The translations under genes and the position numbers were made by a program. The notes under the pieces are model-generated. The model was given only the letters and a program-made list of their open reading frames with translations, did no database searches and had not been told where the DNA came from. Positions 1 to 9,497 of a stretch of 64,000 nt of DNA are shown here, piece by piece (within the stretch, counting starts at the first letter, position 1; every line of letters starts with the position of its first letter). This DNA comes from Pseudoalteromonas luteoviolacea S2607 (GTDB lineage Bacteria; Pseudomonadota; Gammaproteobacteria; Enterobacterales; Alteromonadaceae): NCBI RefSeq assembly GCF_001625575.1, contig NZ_AUXV01000026.1, positions 62,001 through 126,000 of the forward strand, read 5' to 3'.

Positions 1-331
1 TATCAAGAGGCAAATAGCACATATCAACCGTGTCGCCAAATTGCTTTTGGATCTCAGCTCTACCTGTTGGCGTATTGCAGGTGATCAGTAATCGCTCGTT
101 TGGATGAGCATGTTGGATGCGCTTAATAAGTGGTGAGGCTGCAAGTACTTCCCCAACAGAAGCGCAATGCATGACAATTGAATTCTTTGTGGTTTTATTT
201 TTTACACGGCCAAACCTTTCGCCAAAGTGCGCCCTATAACCGGTGTTTTTTTTTCCTCTTACTTGATACAGGTAAAAGGCAATAAATGGGCTGAGCAATA
301 GCAACAGCAAGGAGTATAGGTATCTGGTCAT
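1..331 (-). CDS. waaA: 3-deoxy-D-manno-octulosonic acid transferase (Kdo transferase), 5' part only
   Basis: WaaA moves Kdo from CMP-Kdo onto lipid A precursor at the inner face of the inner membrane. The first 110 codons are present on the minus strand; the rest lies left of the window. The reading frame opens at an ATG at 331 with an N-terminal membrane anchor (MTRYLYSLLLLLLSPF), then a GYRAHFGERFG stretch and HCASVGEVLAASPL, the hallmark early motif of Kdo transferases. A Kdo kinase lies about 4 kb away. Organisms with KdkA generally have a mono-functional WaaA, so one Kdo is expected here (inference). It is transcribed divergently from the Wzi-like gene. Confidence 0.9.
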   Translation of the reverse strand, partial: MTRYLYSLLLLLLSPFIAFYLYQVRGKKNTGYRAHFGERFGRVKNKTTKNSIVMHCASVGEVLAASPLIKRIQHAHPNERLLITCNTPTGRAEIQKQFGDTVDMCYLPLD

Positions 332-476
332 AGCGATAGGTAAAAAATAAAAGAGTATTCTAACCCGCTAACGGGATAATGGAAATTGCTATAACAATTT
401 TACACATAACCGCGCGTGCTCAAAAGCTGTAAATTTGCTAGTATTCGGGCCCTGTTGTGATTTCAAATGAATTAAA
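332..476. promoter_or_regulatory. divergent promoter region, waaA / wzi-like gene
   Basis: This 145 bp AT-rich gap separates the waaA start from the Wzi-like gene and must hold both promoters. No ORF is visible. I could not place confident -35 and -10 boxes, and I saw no clear operator palindrome. Confidence 0.35.
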
Positions 477-1934
477 ATGTTGTCAACTTATAAAAGAGTA
501 TTATTTGCTGTTTCTTTTTTAGGGCTTAGCTCGACAATGGCACTAGCAATGCCAACTGCTTATCTACCGATTGGCAAAGATAAGATACTTGAGTATCAAA
601 TTGAAAAAATGTTTACCATGACTGCTATTACCCCAATGAGCAAGCCATATCGCATTACAGAAATAAACCAACATATCGCTAAGCTTGGCAAGATTGATCC
701 TGCGCTGCAAGCGAGTATTCGTGCTCGTATTGCACCTTATCTTGAAAGAGATGCCATTACCCGACGCGGCGTTAAATTACGTATCGATTCTGGCGAAGAA
801 CAAAAACTTGCCAATGATAGAGGTAACCACTCAAGTGAATATGCTGAACTCTCTCTAGATGGCATATATAGAGGAAGTGATAACTCTTTGATGCAGTTAG
901 GTGCAGAGTATAGAGTCGAATCTGGCAAGCTCGTACCTTATAATACGTTTTACGCTGTGGGCGGGGAAAATCTACAACTTAACCTTGGATATAAGGAACA
1001 TTGGTTTTCTCCATTCAAACATTCTGCAACCATACACTCTAATAATGCACAAGCGCCGCTATCAGCTTCTATTGGCTTGAATTCACCACTTAGAAATTGG
1101 TGGAACTTTGACTTTGAAGTATTTTACTCTGAGTTAGAGCATGTAGAAGATGGCATTCTATATCAAAAAGAAATGCATGATGGCACGCCTCGATTAGCCG
1201 GAACACATATTAGTATTGAGCCAATGCAGAATTGGAAGGTAGCTATTAATCGAGTGATGCAATTCGGTGGTGGGCCCAGAAAGGTTGGCTTTAAAGACGT
1301 AGTAAAGGCATATTTTGACCCTGCGGGCAATGACAACAGTGGGGTAACCGGTAGTAAAGATAATGAACTTGGCGACCAGTGGGCCAGTGTAACGACCTCA
1401 TTTAAAACGAGTTGGTTGACAACGGTTGAGTGGTACCTTGAACATGGTGGCGAAGATACTCGAGAGCATAAAAACTATTTATTTGGTAATAACGTAACTA
1501 GCTTCGGTGTCTATCTACCAAGCCTTACCGACGACTTCTCTTTCAGATTCGAGCATACTAATCTGCACAGTCTATGGTATGTAAACGAAATTTATGCCAA
1601 AACAGGGAACAGTATCAATGGTTTTGTTATCGGAAATTCCTTGGCAAACAACAGAACATTTAATGATGGGGTACCTTCAACGAGCAATGTGCTAGAGGTA
1701 ACCTATTCAGAGAGCTTAGATTCAATGTGGAATCTAAAGTTAACAAGTGTTCAAAATAAGAGTGGATATAAAAATGAGTTGGGTGGCGTAAGCGATAATT
1801 ACGAGAATATGCGTGAACTCAAATTATCAAACTCGAGAAAAATTGACAGCTACCAAGTAGAAACAAGCCTGACTTTAGGTAAAGATGTGTATGGTGATAA
1901 TTACACATGGCTTTCAGTCAATGTATACTGGTAA
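477..1934 (+). CDS. Wzi-like outer-membrane capsule assembly protein
   Basis: This is a predicted outer-membrane beta-barrel of the capsule assembly Wzi family, 485 aa against about 480 for E. coli Wzi. A signal peptide covers residues 1-24 (hydrophobic core, cut after ALA). The mature start MPTAYLPIGKDKILEYQIEK and the following helical segment match the family pattern, and the C-terminal half alternates polar and aromatic residues and ends in an aromatic residue (NVYW). In capsulated bacteria Wzi anchors polysaccharide to the cell surface. No other capsule gene is in view, so here it may serve LPS O-chain or exopolysaccharide attachment (inference). It lies 62 bp upstream of gmhA and could be co-transcribed. 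Confidence 0.75.
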   Translation: MLSTYKRVLFAVSFLGLSSTMALAMPTAYLPIGKDKILEYQIEKMFTMTAITPMSKPYRITEINQHIAKLGKIDPALQASIRARIAPYLERDAITRRGVKLRIDSGEEQKLANDRGNHSSEYAELSLDGIYRGSDNSLMQLGAEYRVESGKLVPYNTFYAVGGENLQLNLGYKEHWFSPFKHSATIHSNNAQAPLSASIGLNSPLRNWWNFDFEVFYSELEHVEDGILYQKEMHDGTPRLAGTHISIEPMQNWKVAINRVMQFGGGPRKVGFKDVVKAYFDPAGNDNSGVTGSKDNELGDQWASVTTSFKTSWLTTVEWYLEHGGEDTREHKNYLFGNNVTSFGVYLPSLTDDFSFRFEHTNLHSLWYVNEIYAKTGNSINGFVIGNSLANNRTFNDGVPSTSNVLEVTYSESLDSMWNLKLTSVQNKSGYKNELGGVSDNYENMRELKLSNSRKIDSYQVETSLTLGKDVYGDNYTWLSVNVYW

Positions 1935-1954
1935 AACACGGGTAATCAAAGAAG

Positions 1955-1976
1955 TTAGGCCCAGTATTTGGGCTAA
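1955..1976 (+). terminator. intercistronic hairpin
   Basis: TTAGGCCCA and TGGGCTAA form a stem with one bulge around a short loop, between the Wzi-like gene and gmhA. No T-tract follows, so it may be an mRNA processing or stabilising hairpin and not a true terminator. Confidence 0.35.
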
Positions 1977-1996
1977 TAACAATATTAAGGATCACT

Positions 1997-2590
1997 ATGT
2001 CAGTTAATGACCAAATAGCAAATAGCTACTTAGACAGCTTGAACCGCCATATGGCACTGTTTACGAATATGGCAAACTACCATGAAGAGTCGGTGGAGTT
2101 GCTTAAACAATGTCAGAAAACATTGCAAGCTGGCGGGAAAGTCATTTGGTTTGGTAATGGCGGAAGTGCGGCTGATGCGCAACATTTGGCTGCAGAGTTT
2201 GTGGTACGTTATAAATTAGAGCGTGGGCCGCTGGCCTCAATTGCATTGACAACAGATACCTCTATCTTAACCGCGCACAGTAATGACTATCATTTCAACA
2301 CTGTTTTTGAAAGACAAGTACAAGCACTTTGCAAGCCTGAAGACTTAGTGATTGGTCTAACAACCTCGGGCACAAGTGAAAATATTAATTTAGCTTTAGC
2401 TGCTGCTAATGAGATAGGCGCATACACAGTCGCATTGACTGGTCGTGAAGGTGGTGTTGTAAAAGATATTGCTAAGTTACCTATCATTATAAACTTCGAT
2501 GAAACAGCGAGGATCCAAGAAGCGCACATGTTTATTGGACATTGGTTATGTGAAGCTGTTGACTTACTGATTGCGGAGCAAAGCAAATGA
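1997..2590 (+). CDS. gmhA: sedoheptulose 7-phosphate isomerase
   Basis: GmhA converts D-sedoheptulose 7-phosphate to D-glycero-D-manno-heptose 7-phosphate, the first step of ADP-heptose synthesis for the LPS inner core; it acts in the cytoplasm. The 197 aa protein is one SIS domain. The phosphosugar-binding signature [16 protein letters not shown] is near residue 54, TTSGTSENI near 120, and the C-terminal [12 protein letters not shown] helix carries the metal-binding His. Length agrees with the family (192-197). An AGGATC ribosome-binding site precedes the ATG. The stop overlaps the hldE start by 4 nt, so translational coupling to the next pathway enzyme is likely. Confidence 0.92.
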   Translation: MSVNDQIANSYLDSLNRHMALFTNMANYHEESVELLKQCQKTLQAGGKVIWFGNGGSAADAQHLAAEFVVRYKLERGPLASIALTTDTSILTAHSNDYHFNTVFERQVQALCKPEDLVIGLTTSGTSENINLALAAANEIGAYTVALTGREGGVVKDIAKLPIIINFDETARIQEAHMFIGHWLCEAVDLLIAEQSK

Positions 2591-4035
2591 ACCTAAGTGC
2601 CTTACAAAACCTTAACAATGCAAATGTATTAGTTGTTGGTGATGTGATGCTTGATCGGTATTGGCATGGTGATACGGGACGGATTTCTCCTGAAGCACCT
2701 GTGCCTGTGGTCAAGGTTAGTAGCTTAGAAGATAAAGCTGGTGGTGCTGCAAACGTTGCAAAAAATATCGCTCATTTAGATGGAAAAGTAGGCCTGTTAG
2801 GCCTCATCGGTAAAGATGACAACGGTGCTAAACTAAATGAAATCCTTCAATCTCAAAAGATTGACTCGCAGTTGGTTGTGATTGATGAGCTGCCAACCAT
2901 TGCCAAAATGCGCGTTATTAGTCGACATCAGCAAGTTGTGCGCTTGGATCTTGAAGAGCCGTTTGAAGTTGAGCATAGTCAACTGTTAACCAAGCAGTTA
3001 GCGTCGGTGATAGAAAATTACGACTTTGTCTTGTTTTCTGACTACAACAAAGGTGCACTTGCTAACATTCAGGAAATGATCCAAATTGCTAAAAATGCAG
3101 GTAAGACCGTACTCGTAGACCCTAAAATGAGTGATTTGTCTTATTATAGAGGCGCTGACTTCATTACCCCTAACTTAAATGAATTTAAGTTAGTTGGTGG
3201 TGATGCAACGACCGAACAAACGTTAACAGACAGTGCTCGAAAGCTTATTTCAGAATCAGGCATCAAGGCGATGTTACTAACGCGCTCGGAGCAGGGGATG
3301 TCATTGATCACAGAAACTGAGAAGCACGACTTTGCGGCTCAAGTACTGGAAGTGAGTGACGTAACAGGCGCTGGCGACACAGTCATCGCGACTTTAACAA
3401 CGATGTTAGGCGCTGGCATGAATGCCAAAGATGCGGTTGAGATGGCTAATCTAGCAGCAGGTATTGTGGTTGGTAAATTAGGGGCTGCTACCGTATCGCC
3501 TGAAGAGCTAAGTGCTAAGCTAGGGCAATATTTAAAAGATACTGGTGAGCACTACCAAACACCTTTCGAAGATGTGTTACAGCATATTGAGTTTGCTAAG
3601 CAAAATGGCGAAACAATCGTCTTTACTAACGGTTGTTTCGATATTTTGCATGCAGGTCACGTGAGATACCTTGCACAAGCAAAAGCGATGGGTGATAGGC
3701 TAGTTGTTGGCCTTAACAATGATGATTCTATAGCACGATTGAAGGGCGCAGACCGTCCAATAAACCCTCTAAATGAACGAGCGATGGTATTGTCAGCGTT
3801 GGCCTCTGTTGACTGGGTCATTCCATTTGGCAAGGTTGAAGAAAATGATACACCAGCCAAGCTTATCGCTTCTATCAGTCCTGACATTTTAGTGAAGGGC
3901 GGAGACTACAAGGTCGAGGAGATTGCAGGCGCCGACCACGTCTTGGGCCAAGGTGGTAAAGTAGAAGTGTTGTCTTTTTTGGACGGTTGTTCCACTTCTA
4001 ATGTAATTCAAAAAGCGCGCTTAACTAAAAACTAG
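2587..4035 (+). CDS. hldE: bifunctional heptose 7-phosphate kinase / heptose 1-phosphate adenylyltransferase
   Basis: HldE catalyses two non-consecutive steps of ADP-heptose synthesis. Residues 1 to about 320 form a PfkB/ribokinase-type kinase domain with the anion-hole motif VTGAGDT near residue 258. Residues from about 340 form a nucleotidyltransferase domain, marked by [17 protein letters not shown] near 345 (HxGH motif) and the late motif STSNVIQK. The 482 aa length fits the fused enzyme (477 in E. coli). The start overlaps gmhA by ATGA and the stop overlaps the convergent kdkA stop. The missing 7-phosphatase step is supplied by gmhB further along the same block. Confidence 0.95.
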   Translation: MNLSALQNLNNANVLVVGDVMLDRYWHGDTGRISPEAPVPVVKVSSLEDKAGGAANVAKNIAHLDGKVGLLGLIGKDDNGAKLNEILQSQKIDSQLVVIDELPTIAKMRVISRHQQVVRLDLEEPFEVEHSQLLTKQLASVIENYDFVLFSDYNKGALANIQEMIQIAKNAGKTVLVDPKMSDLSYYRGADFITPNLNEFKLVGGDATTEQTLTDSARKLISESGIKAMLLTRSEQGMSLITETEKHDFAAQVLEVSDVTGAGDTVIATLTTMLGAGMNAKDAVEMANLAAGIVVGKLGAATVSPEELSAKLGQYLKDTGEHYQTPFEDVLQHIEFAKQNGETIVFTNGCFDILHAGHVRYLAQAKAMGDRLVVGLNNDDSIARLKGADRPINPLNERAMVLSALASVDWVIPFGKVEENDTPAKLIASISPDILVKGGDYKVEEIAGADHVLGQGGKVEVLSFLDGCSTSNVIQKARLTKN

Positions 4036-4760
4036 TGAGTCTCTAATGCAGTCTGGTAGGCTTTTATTAAAGTCTGCCAATCTGCATCTGTAAAAAAGAA
4101 GGTCGGCCATTTTCCTGCTTCTTTTTTAAAAGAACGATGTAGCCTGTCTATGTTAGCTTGTTGCCACTGCTTATCCAGCTCTCGTATTGCGCCTTTATCA
4201 AAATCGATTAGATAAACTTGACCTGTTTGATCAAAAAGGATGTTGTTGATGTTTAAGTCATCATGATAGACACCTTCGCGATGGAATTGTGCGATTGTGC
4301 GTCCAACAGAGGTTAAAACGTGTTCAGAGGGCGCTTGCTGTCGTAACATCTCACATAAGCTCTGCGCGCCGTGCACGGCTTCTGTAATAATATCTGCGCG
4401 ATAAATGCCTAACTTTACTTCGACATATGCCGCGATGGGTGTTGGTACTGGTAAGTGTAGTGCATGTAGCTCTGACAACAGCAGGAACTCTTGATAAACG
4501 CGAGTATTCTCCAACCCCGTATAAAGGTACTGATCTGACAACAGCTTGCCGATTAAACCGCCGCGCCAATAGTGTTTTAATACAGCTATCTTGTCTTTGT
4601 GATAGTTGATAAACCATGCGGCTGCTCTGCCTTGCTTACTCGTAACAATTGCATTTTGGTTGCGCCAATATTGAGCTTTAAACCACTCAGAGTGGATATT
4701 TAGCGTGGAGTGTTCTGGCAAGAGCAAGTACTGGTTATTCGTTTTTTCTACCTTGAGCAT
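4032..4760 (-). CDS. kdkA: 3-deoxy-D-manno-octulosonic acid kinase
   Basis: KdkA phosphorylates the single Kdo residue of the LPS inner core at O-4, using ATP, on the cytoplasmic side of the inner membrane. The 242 aa protein has a small protein-kinase-like fold. The catalytic loop [12 protein letters not shown] is near residue 164, followed by the metal-binding LIDFDKG, the counterpart of DFG. The N-terminal [11 protein letters not shown] and GRAAAWF patterns resemble the family. It is encoded opposite the heptose genes and overlaps the hldE stop by 4 bp. The family occurs in Haemophilus, Vibrio and other bacteria that keep one phosphorylated Kdo, which fits the nearby waaA. Confidence 0.88.
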   Translation of the reverse strand: MLKVEKTNNQYLLLPEHSTLNIHSEWFKAQYWRNQNAIVTSKQGRAAAWFINYHKDKIAVLKHYWRGGLIGKLLSDQYLYTGLENTRVYQEFLLLSELHALHLPVPTPIAAYVEVKLGIYRADIITEAVHGAQSLCEMLRQQAPSEHVLTSVGRTIAQFHREGVYHDDLNINNILFDQTGQVYLIDFDKGAIRELDKQWQQANIDRLHRSFKKEAGKWPTFFFTDADWQTLIKAYQTALETH

Positions 4761-4889
4761 GATTTATTTAACAACAGGAAATATGCGGCAAGTTTAGCGA
4801 CTTTTTGCCCAGAGTAAAATGGACAAGTGTTGCAAATCAGGATGATTAATTTAAGATCAGGCGTTCATTCATTTATTTGGTAGGGCTGC

Positions 4890-5933
4890 GTGTCTAATTC
4901 AATCTCTTCTATTTGTATTCTAAGGTTATCAGCAATAGGCGATGTTTGCCATGCTGTCTCTGCCGTACAGGCAATTCAAAGAGCTCACCCGCAAGCAAAA
5001 ATTACCTGGGTAATAGGTAAAGTGGAGGCGATGCTTTTGGCTGACTTACCTGGCGTTGAGTTTGTAATATTTGATAAAAAACGTGGCAAGGCCGCTTTTA
5101 AAGATTTAAAAGCGCACTTTAAAGGGCGTAAATTTGATGTACTGTTGCATATGCAGGTGGCATTTAGAGCTAATGTCGCTGCATTGCAAATTCCTGCAAA
5201 GGTAAAGGTGGGCTTTGATAAAGGCCGCTCAAAAGAATTGCATTCTTTATTTATAAATCAGCGTATCGCGCCTCAAAAAGAACCCCATGTGCTGGAAGGT
5301 TTTCACAATTTTGCGCGCGCAATAGGCGTGAGTGATGACCAAATTAGCTGGGATATGCCATATTCTGATGAAGATGAAGCTCGGGCTAAAGCGCTGTTAG
5401 GTGATCTAGAGAAGGTCTTTGTAATTTCGCCTGCCGCTAGTAAAAAAGAACGAAATTGGTTACCTGAGCGTTATGCAGCGCTGGCTGACTATGCGTCAGA
5501 ACAGGGGTTCAGTGTTGTGATTACAGGCGGTCCAACAGAGATGGAGCAGTCTTTGAGTCGCGAAATTATTGAGCATGCAAACTGTGATATAGTTGACCTT
5601 GTAGGTAAAACGCAGCTAAAAGAACTACTTTGTGTGTTAAAACAAGCCAAACTAGTATTAGCGCCAGATACGGGACCTGCCCACATGGCTGTGACAGTAG
5701 GCACTCCGGTCATTGGCTTGTATGCCCACTCGAACCCAAAACGCACAGGCCCCTATCTTTATCAACACTATGTTGTCGAGGTTTATCATCAGAACCTACT
5801 TGCCCAAAAAGGCAAGTCAGCCAATGAATTACCTTGGGGAACGCGCGTTAAAGGCGCTGATTTAATGGCACAAATAGATGTTGAGCAGGTGAAGTCCATG
5901 TTTGACAAAGCAGTAAAGCAAGAGCAGTTATGA
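4890..5933 (+). CDS. LPS heptosyltransferase, glycosyltransferase family 9
   Basis: Family 9 enzymes transfer L-glycero-D-manno-heptose from ADP-heptose to the LPS inner core at the inner face of the inner membrane. The N-terminal ILRLSAIGDVCHAVSAVQAI is the classic acceptor-domain signature. The C-terminal ADP-heptose-binding domain shows SPAASKKERNW near residue 180 and APDTGPAHMAVTVGTPVIGLY near 255. Length (347 aa) is normal. It resembles WaaC more than WaaF in the first motif, but I cannot settle acceptor specificity. The start is GTG with a weak ribosome-binding site. The stop overlaps gmhB by ATGA, coupling the two LPS genes. Confidence 0.88.
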   Translation: MSNSISSICILRLSAIGDVCHAVSAVQAIQRAHPQAKITWVIGKVEAMLLADLPGVEFVIFDKKRGKAAFKDLKAHFKGRKFDVLLHMQVAFRANVAALQIPAKVKVGFDKGRSKELHSLFINQRIAPQKEPHVLEGFHNFARAIGVSDDQISWDMPYSDEDEARAKALLGDLEKVFVISPAASKKERNWLPERYAALADYASEQGFSVVITGGPTEMEQSLSREIIEHANCDIVDLVGKTQLKELLCVLKQAKLVLAPDTGPAHMAVTVGTPVIGLYAHSNPKRTGPYLYQHYVVEVYHQNLLAQKGKSANELPWGTRVKGADLMAQIDVEQVKSMFDKAVKQEQL

Positions 5934-6487
5934 AGTGTAAAGCCGTCTTTTTAGACCGTGACGGGGTGATCAATCATGATCATGCCTATGTACATAAAAT
6001 TGAAGAGTTTGAGTTTATTGATGGTGTATTCGAGGCGTGTCAGCGTTTTACCGAGCAAGGCTATAAAATAGTGGTGGTGACAAACCAGTCGGGAATTGGT
6101 CGAGGTTACTATGACGAAGCACAGTTTCAGACCTTAACGGATTGGATGTGTGCGCAGTTTTTAGCAAATAACGTTGAAATAAATGGGGTATATTTTTGCC
6201 CACATCATCCGAAAAAAGCACAACCTGAATACTTGAAGGAATGTAATTGCCGTAAACCACATCCCGGCATGCTGCTACAGGCAATCGAAGAGCACGATAT
6301 TGATCCTGCCCAAAGCATTATGGTTGGTGATAAAGGGTCAGATATGAAAGCCGCTAAAGCTGCTGGTGTGACGACTAAAGTCTTAGTGAGATCAGGGCAA
6401 ACATTTGACGAAAAAGACATGTTAGCTGCTGATTTAGTGTGTGAATCCCTTTCGGGTGTGCCAGATCTTGTACTCAAAGATGCTTGA
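5930..6487 (+). CDS. gmhB: D-glycero-beta-D-manno-heptose 1,7-bisphosphate 7-phosphatase
   Basis: GmhB removes the 7-phosphate between the kinase and adenylyltransferase steps of HldE. It is a 185 aa HAD-superfamily phosphatase. Motif I is FLDRDGVIN near residue 8, with nucleophile and acid Asp residues. Motif II is VVTNQSGIGRG near 50. A zinc-binding loop CPHHP...CNCRKP lies at about 87-107, typical of GmhB and histidinol phosphatase. Motif IV is MVGDKGSDMKAAKAAG. It is translationally coupled to the upstream heptosyltransferase. Together with gmhA and hldE this completes the ADP-heptose pathway apart from the epimerase HldD, which is outside the window. Confidence 0.93.
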   Translation: MKCKAVFLDRDGVINHDHAYVHKIEEFEFIDGVFEACQRFTEQGYKIVVVTNQSGIGRGYYDEAQFQTLTDWMCAQFLANNVEINGVYFCPHHPKKAQPEYLKECNCRKPHPGMLLQAIEEHDIDPAQSIMVGDKGSDMKAAKAAGVTTKVLVRSGQTFDEKDMLAADLVCESLSGVPDLVLKDA

Positions 6488-6792
6488 TTATTTACAGTTG
6501 AACAAAACAAGCTAATTACAATTCGTGCATTTAGCTTGCGAACCTTTTAAAATATACTCAAGTTATGTAATGCATTCATACAAAACTAAGCAACACGCTT
6601 GGGTATGACTTTTCATTTGGTGTGTATCCGTTTTTTGTTGATTTACTTTCAACCCTTGCGTCTAACGAGTTTTTGATTAAATTCGAGCGGATAGCTTATT
6701 AGCTAGCGACGATAAGACGAGTTATTTTTGAGGGTGTCAGTGTTACGACAATCAGATGTTTACACACTCCGTGCAACCAATGGAGACTCTAC
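6488..6792. other. gene-free region upstream of kbl
   Basis: There is no plausible ORF in these 305 bp. An AAGCTAA / TTAGCTT inverted repeat (6509-6515 and 6531-6537, 15 nt apart) follows gmhB, without a T-tract. The right-hand part leads to a TGGAG ribosome-binding site for kbl and must contain the kbl-tdh promoter. In enteric bacteria that operon is controlled by Lrp; I saw no clear Lrp consensus by eye. Confidence 0.4.
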
Positions 6793-7989
6793 ATGAGAGC
6801 AGCGGCATTTTACAGCCAACTTCAACAACAAATAGAAGAAGTAAAAGCTGAAGGTTTATATAAAAAAGAACGTATTATCACTTCACAACAGCAAGCTGAA
6901 ATTGCGGTTTCAACAGGTGAAAGTGTAATCAATTTTTGTGCAAACAATTATTTAGGTTTAGCTAATCATCCAGAGCTGATTGAAGCTGCGCAACAGGGGC
7001 TTTCTGATCACGGTTTTGGCGTTGCCTCAGTACGTTTCATTTGTGGTACACAAGATATCCATAAAACGTTAGAAGAAAAAATCAGCAGCTTCTTAAAAAC
7101 AGAAGATACGATTCTTTATTCTTCTTGCTTTGATGCCAATGCAGGTTTATTTGAGACGATTTTAGGCCCAGAAGATGCCATCATCTCTGACTCACTAAAC
7201 CATGCGTCAATCATTGATGGTGTACGTTTGTGTAAAGCGAAACGTTTCCGCTACGCGAACAACGACATGGCTGACCTAGAACAACAGCTAATCGCTGCGA
7301 CTGAAGCAGGCGCGAAAACCAAGCTAATTGCGACAGATGGTGTGTTTTCAATGGACGGTGTGATCTGTAACTTGAAAGCGGTGTGTGATCTTGCTGACAA
7401 GTATGATGCACTGGTAATGGTCGATGACTCACACGCAGTTGGCTTCGTTGGTGAAAATGGCGCTGGTACGCCTGAGTACTGTGGTGTAATGGACCGTGTT
7501 GATATTATCACCGGTACTTTAGGTAAGGCGCTTGGTGGTGCATCAGGTGGTTATACCTCAGGTAAGAAAGAAATCGTTGAGTGGTTGCGTCAGCGTTCAC
7601 GCCCATACTTATTCTCAAACTCATTGGCCCCGTCTATTGTAACAGCGTCTATCAGAGTATTAGATATGCTCAAAGATGGTAAAGCGTTGCGTGAAAAGCT
7701 GTGGGAAAACGCGGCATATTTCCGCAATGAGATGGAAGCTGCTGGCTTCACTTGCGCAGGTAAAGACCATGCAATTATTCCTGTAATGTTGGGTGACGCT
7801 AAAGTTGCGGCAGAAATGTCGGACAGATTACTCGCTGAAGGCATTTACGTGATTGGTTTTTCTTTCCCTGTTGTGCCAAAAGGTCAAGCACGTATTCGTA
7901 CACAGATCTCGGCTGCCCATACTAAAGAGCAACTAGATAAAGCGATTGCTGCGTTTATCCGCATTGGTAAAGATTTAGGTGTGATTTAA
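6793..7989 (+). CDS. kbl: glycine C-acetyltransferase (2-amino-3-ketobutyrate CoA ligase)
   Basis: Kbl cleaves 2-amino-3-ketobutyrate with CoA to glycine and acetyl-CoA, the second step of threonine catabolism. It is a PLP enzyme of the alpha-oxoamine synthase family, 398 aa, the same length as E. coli Kbl. Visible motifs are [15 protein letters not shown] near residue 46, the cofactor-binding [21 protein letters not shown] near 209, and [15 protein letters not shown] with the Schiff-base lysine at about 245. A TGGAG ribosome-binding site precedes the ATG. It forms an operon with tdh, which makes its unstable substrate. Confidence 0.96.
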   Translation: MRAAAFYSQLQQQIEEVKAEGLYKKERIITSQQQAEIAVSTGESVINFCANNYLGLANHPELIEAAQQGLSDHGFGVASVRFICGTQDIHKTLEEKISSFLKTEDTILYSSCFDANAGLFETILGPEDAIISDSLNHASIIDGVRLCKAKRFRYANNDMADLEQQLIAATEAGAKTKLIATDGVFSMDGVICNLKAVCDLADKYDALVMVDDSHAVGFVGENGAGTPEYCGVMDRVDIITGTLGKALGGASGGYTSGKKEIVEWLRQRSRPYLFSNSLAPSIVTASIRVLDMLKDGKALREKLWENAAYFRNEMEAAGFTCAGKDHAIIPVMLGDAKVAAEMSDRLLAEGIYVIGFSFPVVPKGQARIRTQISAAHTKEQLDKAIAAFIRIGKDLGVI

Positions 7990-7995
7990 TAGTTT

Positions 7996-8012
7996 GGTGC
8001 CACTTTGGCACC
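7996..8012 (+). terminator. kbl-tdh intercistronic hairpin
   Basis: GGTGCCA and TGGCACC form a perfect 7 bp stem with a 3 nt loop, followed by TACTTTCT. It sits just upstream of the tdh start. It probably tunes the kbl/tdh transcript ratio or mRNA stability rather than ending transcription fully. Confidence 0.4.
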
Positions 8013-8034
8013 TACTTTCTAACGAGTGAGTATT

Positions 8035-9063
8035 ATGAAAGCATTATCCAAGTTGAAAGCTGAAGAAGGGATCTGGATGACCGATGTGCCAAAACCAGAA
8101 ATGGGGCACAATGATCTGCTTATCAAGATCCGTAAAACAGCGATCTGTGGTACGGATGTCCATATTTACAAATGGGATGAGTGGTCGCAAAACACCATTC
8201 CAACACCTATGGTAGTAGGCCACGAATATGTGGGTGAAATCGTTGATATGGGGCAAGAAGTACGTGGATTTTCGATAGGTGACCGTGTATCTGGTGAAGG
8301 CCATATTACTTGTGGACATTGCCGTAACTGTCGTGGCGGACGTGTTCATTTATGCCGTAACACAATTGGTGTTGGCGTGAACAGAGAAGGTTCATTTGCT
8401 GAGTACCTAGTGATCCCTGCATATAATGCATTTAAAATCCCCGATAATATCTCTGATGAATTAGCATCTATTTTTGACCCATTTGGTAACGCAGTTCACA
8501 CTGCGCTGTCTTTCGATCTGGTAGGTGAAGATGTGCTAATTACAGGTGCAGGACCTATTGGCATTATGGCAGCAGCGGTTGCTAAACATGTTGGTGCACG
8601 TCATGTCGTAATAACTGATGTGAACGAGTATCGCCTAGATCTTGCAAGAAAAATGGGGGCAACAAAAGCGGTTAATGTTGCAAACGAAAAGCTGGAAGAT
8701 GTCATGCAAGAACTCGGCATGACAGAAGGCTTTGATGTTGGTTTAGAGATGTCTGGTGTGCCAGTTGCTTTCAACAGTATGCTCAATAACATGAACCATG
8801 GTGGAAAAATCGCCATGCTAGGCATTCCGCCAAGTGATATGGCGGTTGATTGGAATCAGGTTATTTTTAAAGGTCTTGTAATCAAAGGCATCTATGGACG
8901 AGAGATGTTTGAGACTTGGTATAAAATGGCGAGCTTAATCCAGTCTGGCCTAAACCTAGAGCCAATCATTACGCATCAATTCCATGTTGATGACTTCCAA
9001 GAGGGTTTTGATACCATGATCTCTGGTCAATCTGGAAAAGTAATTTTAAACTGGGCAGAATAA
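8035..9063 (+). CDS. tdh: L-threonine 3-dehydrogenase
   Basis: Tdh oxidises threonine to 2-amino-3-ketobutyrate with NAD+, feeding Kbl. It is a zinc medium-chain dehydrogenase of 342 aa. The catalytic zinc region is [15 protein letters not shown] with Cys near 38 and GHEYVGE near 62. The structural zinc loop is [15 protein letters not shown] at about 93-107. The Rossmann motif is [20 protein letters not shown] near 170. I place the start at the ATG at 8035, matching the known N-terminus [14 protein letters not shown]; an in-frame GTG nine bases upstream is less likely. The stop codon is the first three bases of a 3 x 12 bp tandem repeat. Confidence 0.96.
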   Translation: MKALSKLKAEEGIWMTDVPKPEMGHNDLLIKIRKTAICGTDVHIYKWDEWSQNTIPTPMVVGHEYVGEIVDMGQEVRGFSIGDRVSGEGHITCGHCRNCRGGRVHLCRNTIGVGVNREGSFAEYLVIPAYNAFKIPDNISDELASIFDPFGNAVHTALSFDLVGEDVLITGAGPIGIMAAAVAKHVGARHVVITDVNEYRLDLARKMGATKAVNVANEKLEDVMQELGMTEGFDVGLEMSGVPVAFNSMLNNMNHGGKIAMLGIPPSDMAVDWNQVIFKGLVIKGIYGREMFETWYKMASLIQSGLNLEPIITHQFHVDDFQEGFDTMISGQSGKVILNWAE

Positions 9064-9096
9064 GCCTAGGGCTAAGCCTAGGGCTAAGCCTAGGGC
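9061..9096 (+). repeat. perfect 3 x 12 bp tandem repeat at the tdh stop
   Basis: The unit TAAGCCTAGGGC occurs three times head to tail with no mismatch, and the first TAA is the tdh stop codon. Each unit therefore brings a further in-frame TAA and TAG. The palindrome CCTAGG in each copy can pair with its neighbour. A partial match to the unit core, CCCTAGGG, appears in the nqrF terminator. Confidence 0.9.
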
Positions 9097-9119
9097 ATTG
9101 AACACCAAGCGTGTGTTGT

Positions 9120-9148
9120 TGCGGCTAATAGAAAACATATTGGCCGCA
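9120..9148 (+). terminator. terminator candidate after tdh
   Basis: TGCGGCTAAT and ATTGGCCGCA form a 10 bp stem with one G-U pair and a 9 nt loop, followed by TTTCT. It lies between tdh and glpE and could end the kbl-tdh transcript. The T-tract is short. Confidence 0.55.
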
Positions 9149-9179
9149 TTTCTGAAGGTCGTTTTTTAAAGAGAGTAAG

Positions 9180-9497
9180 ATGTCTTTTAAACATATCACC
9201 ATTGAACAAACCCATGAAATGATGTCTCGCGAGAATGTTGTAATAGCAGACATACGAGATCCAAACTCTTATGCAGCGGGCCATATTCCGGGATCTGAGC
9301 ACTTGTCCAACGAGAATCTTGCGCACTTTATGCAGGAAAAAGAGTTTGAGCAACCGATCATCATAGTGTGTTATCACGGCATCAGTTCGCAAAGTGCAGC
9401 CAATTACTTGGTTGAACAAGGTTTTGAAGATGTATATAGCATGGATGGCGGATTTACCCAGTGGGAGCAATCTCAGCCAAATAGTATCGAAAAATGA
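9180..9497 (+). CDS. glpE: thiosulfate sulfurtransferase, single-domain rhodanese
   Basis: GlpE is a cytoplasmic rhodanese that transfers sulfane sulfur from thiosulfate to cyanide or thioredoxin in vitro. The 105 aa protein is a single rhodanese domain. The active-site loop is VCYHGISS with catalytic Cys64, followed by AANYLVEQGFEDVYSMDGGFTQW, the typical C-terminal part. IADIRDPNSYAAGHIPGSEHL near residue 22 is the usual N-terminal motif. It overlaps glpG by 4 nt, as in the E. coli glpEGR arrangement, but no glpR follows here. An AGAGAGTAAG ribosome-binding site precedes the ATG. Confidence 0.92.
   Translation: MSFKHITIEQTHEMMSRENVVIADIRDPNSYAAGHIPGSEHLSNENLAHFMQEKEFEQPIIIVCYHGISSQSAANYLVEQGFEDVYSMDGGFTQWEQSQPNSIEK

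Noticed and set aside
8044-8349. 101-codon minus-strand ORF inside tdh
   Set aside because: tdh is certain on the plus strand and the antisense product has no domain or start signal.
9061-9096. CRISPR-like or integron attachment repeat
   Set aside because: Copies are directly adjacent without spacers, only three in number, and no cas or integrase gene is present.
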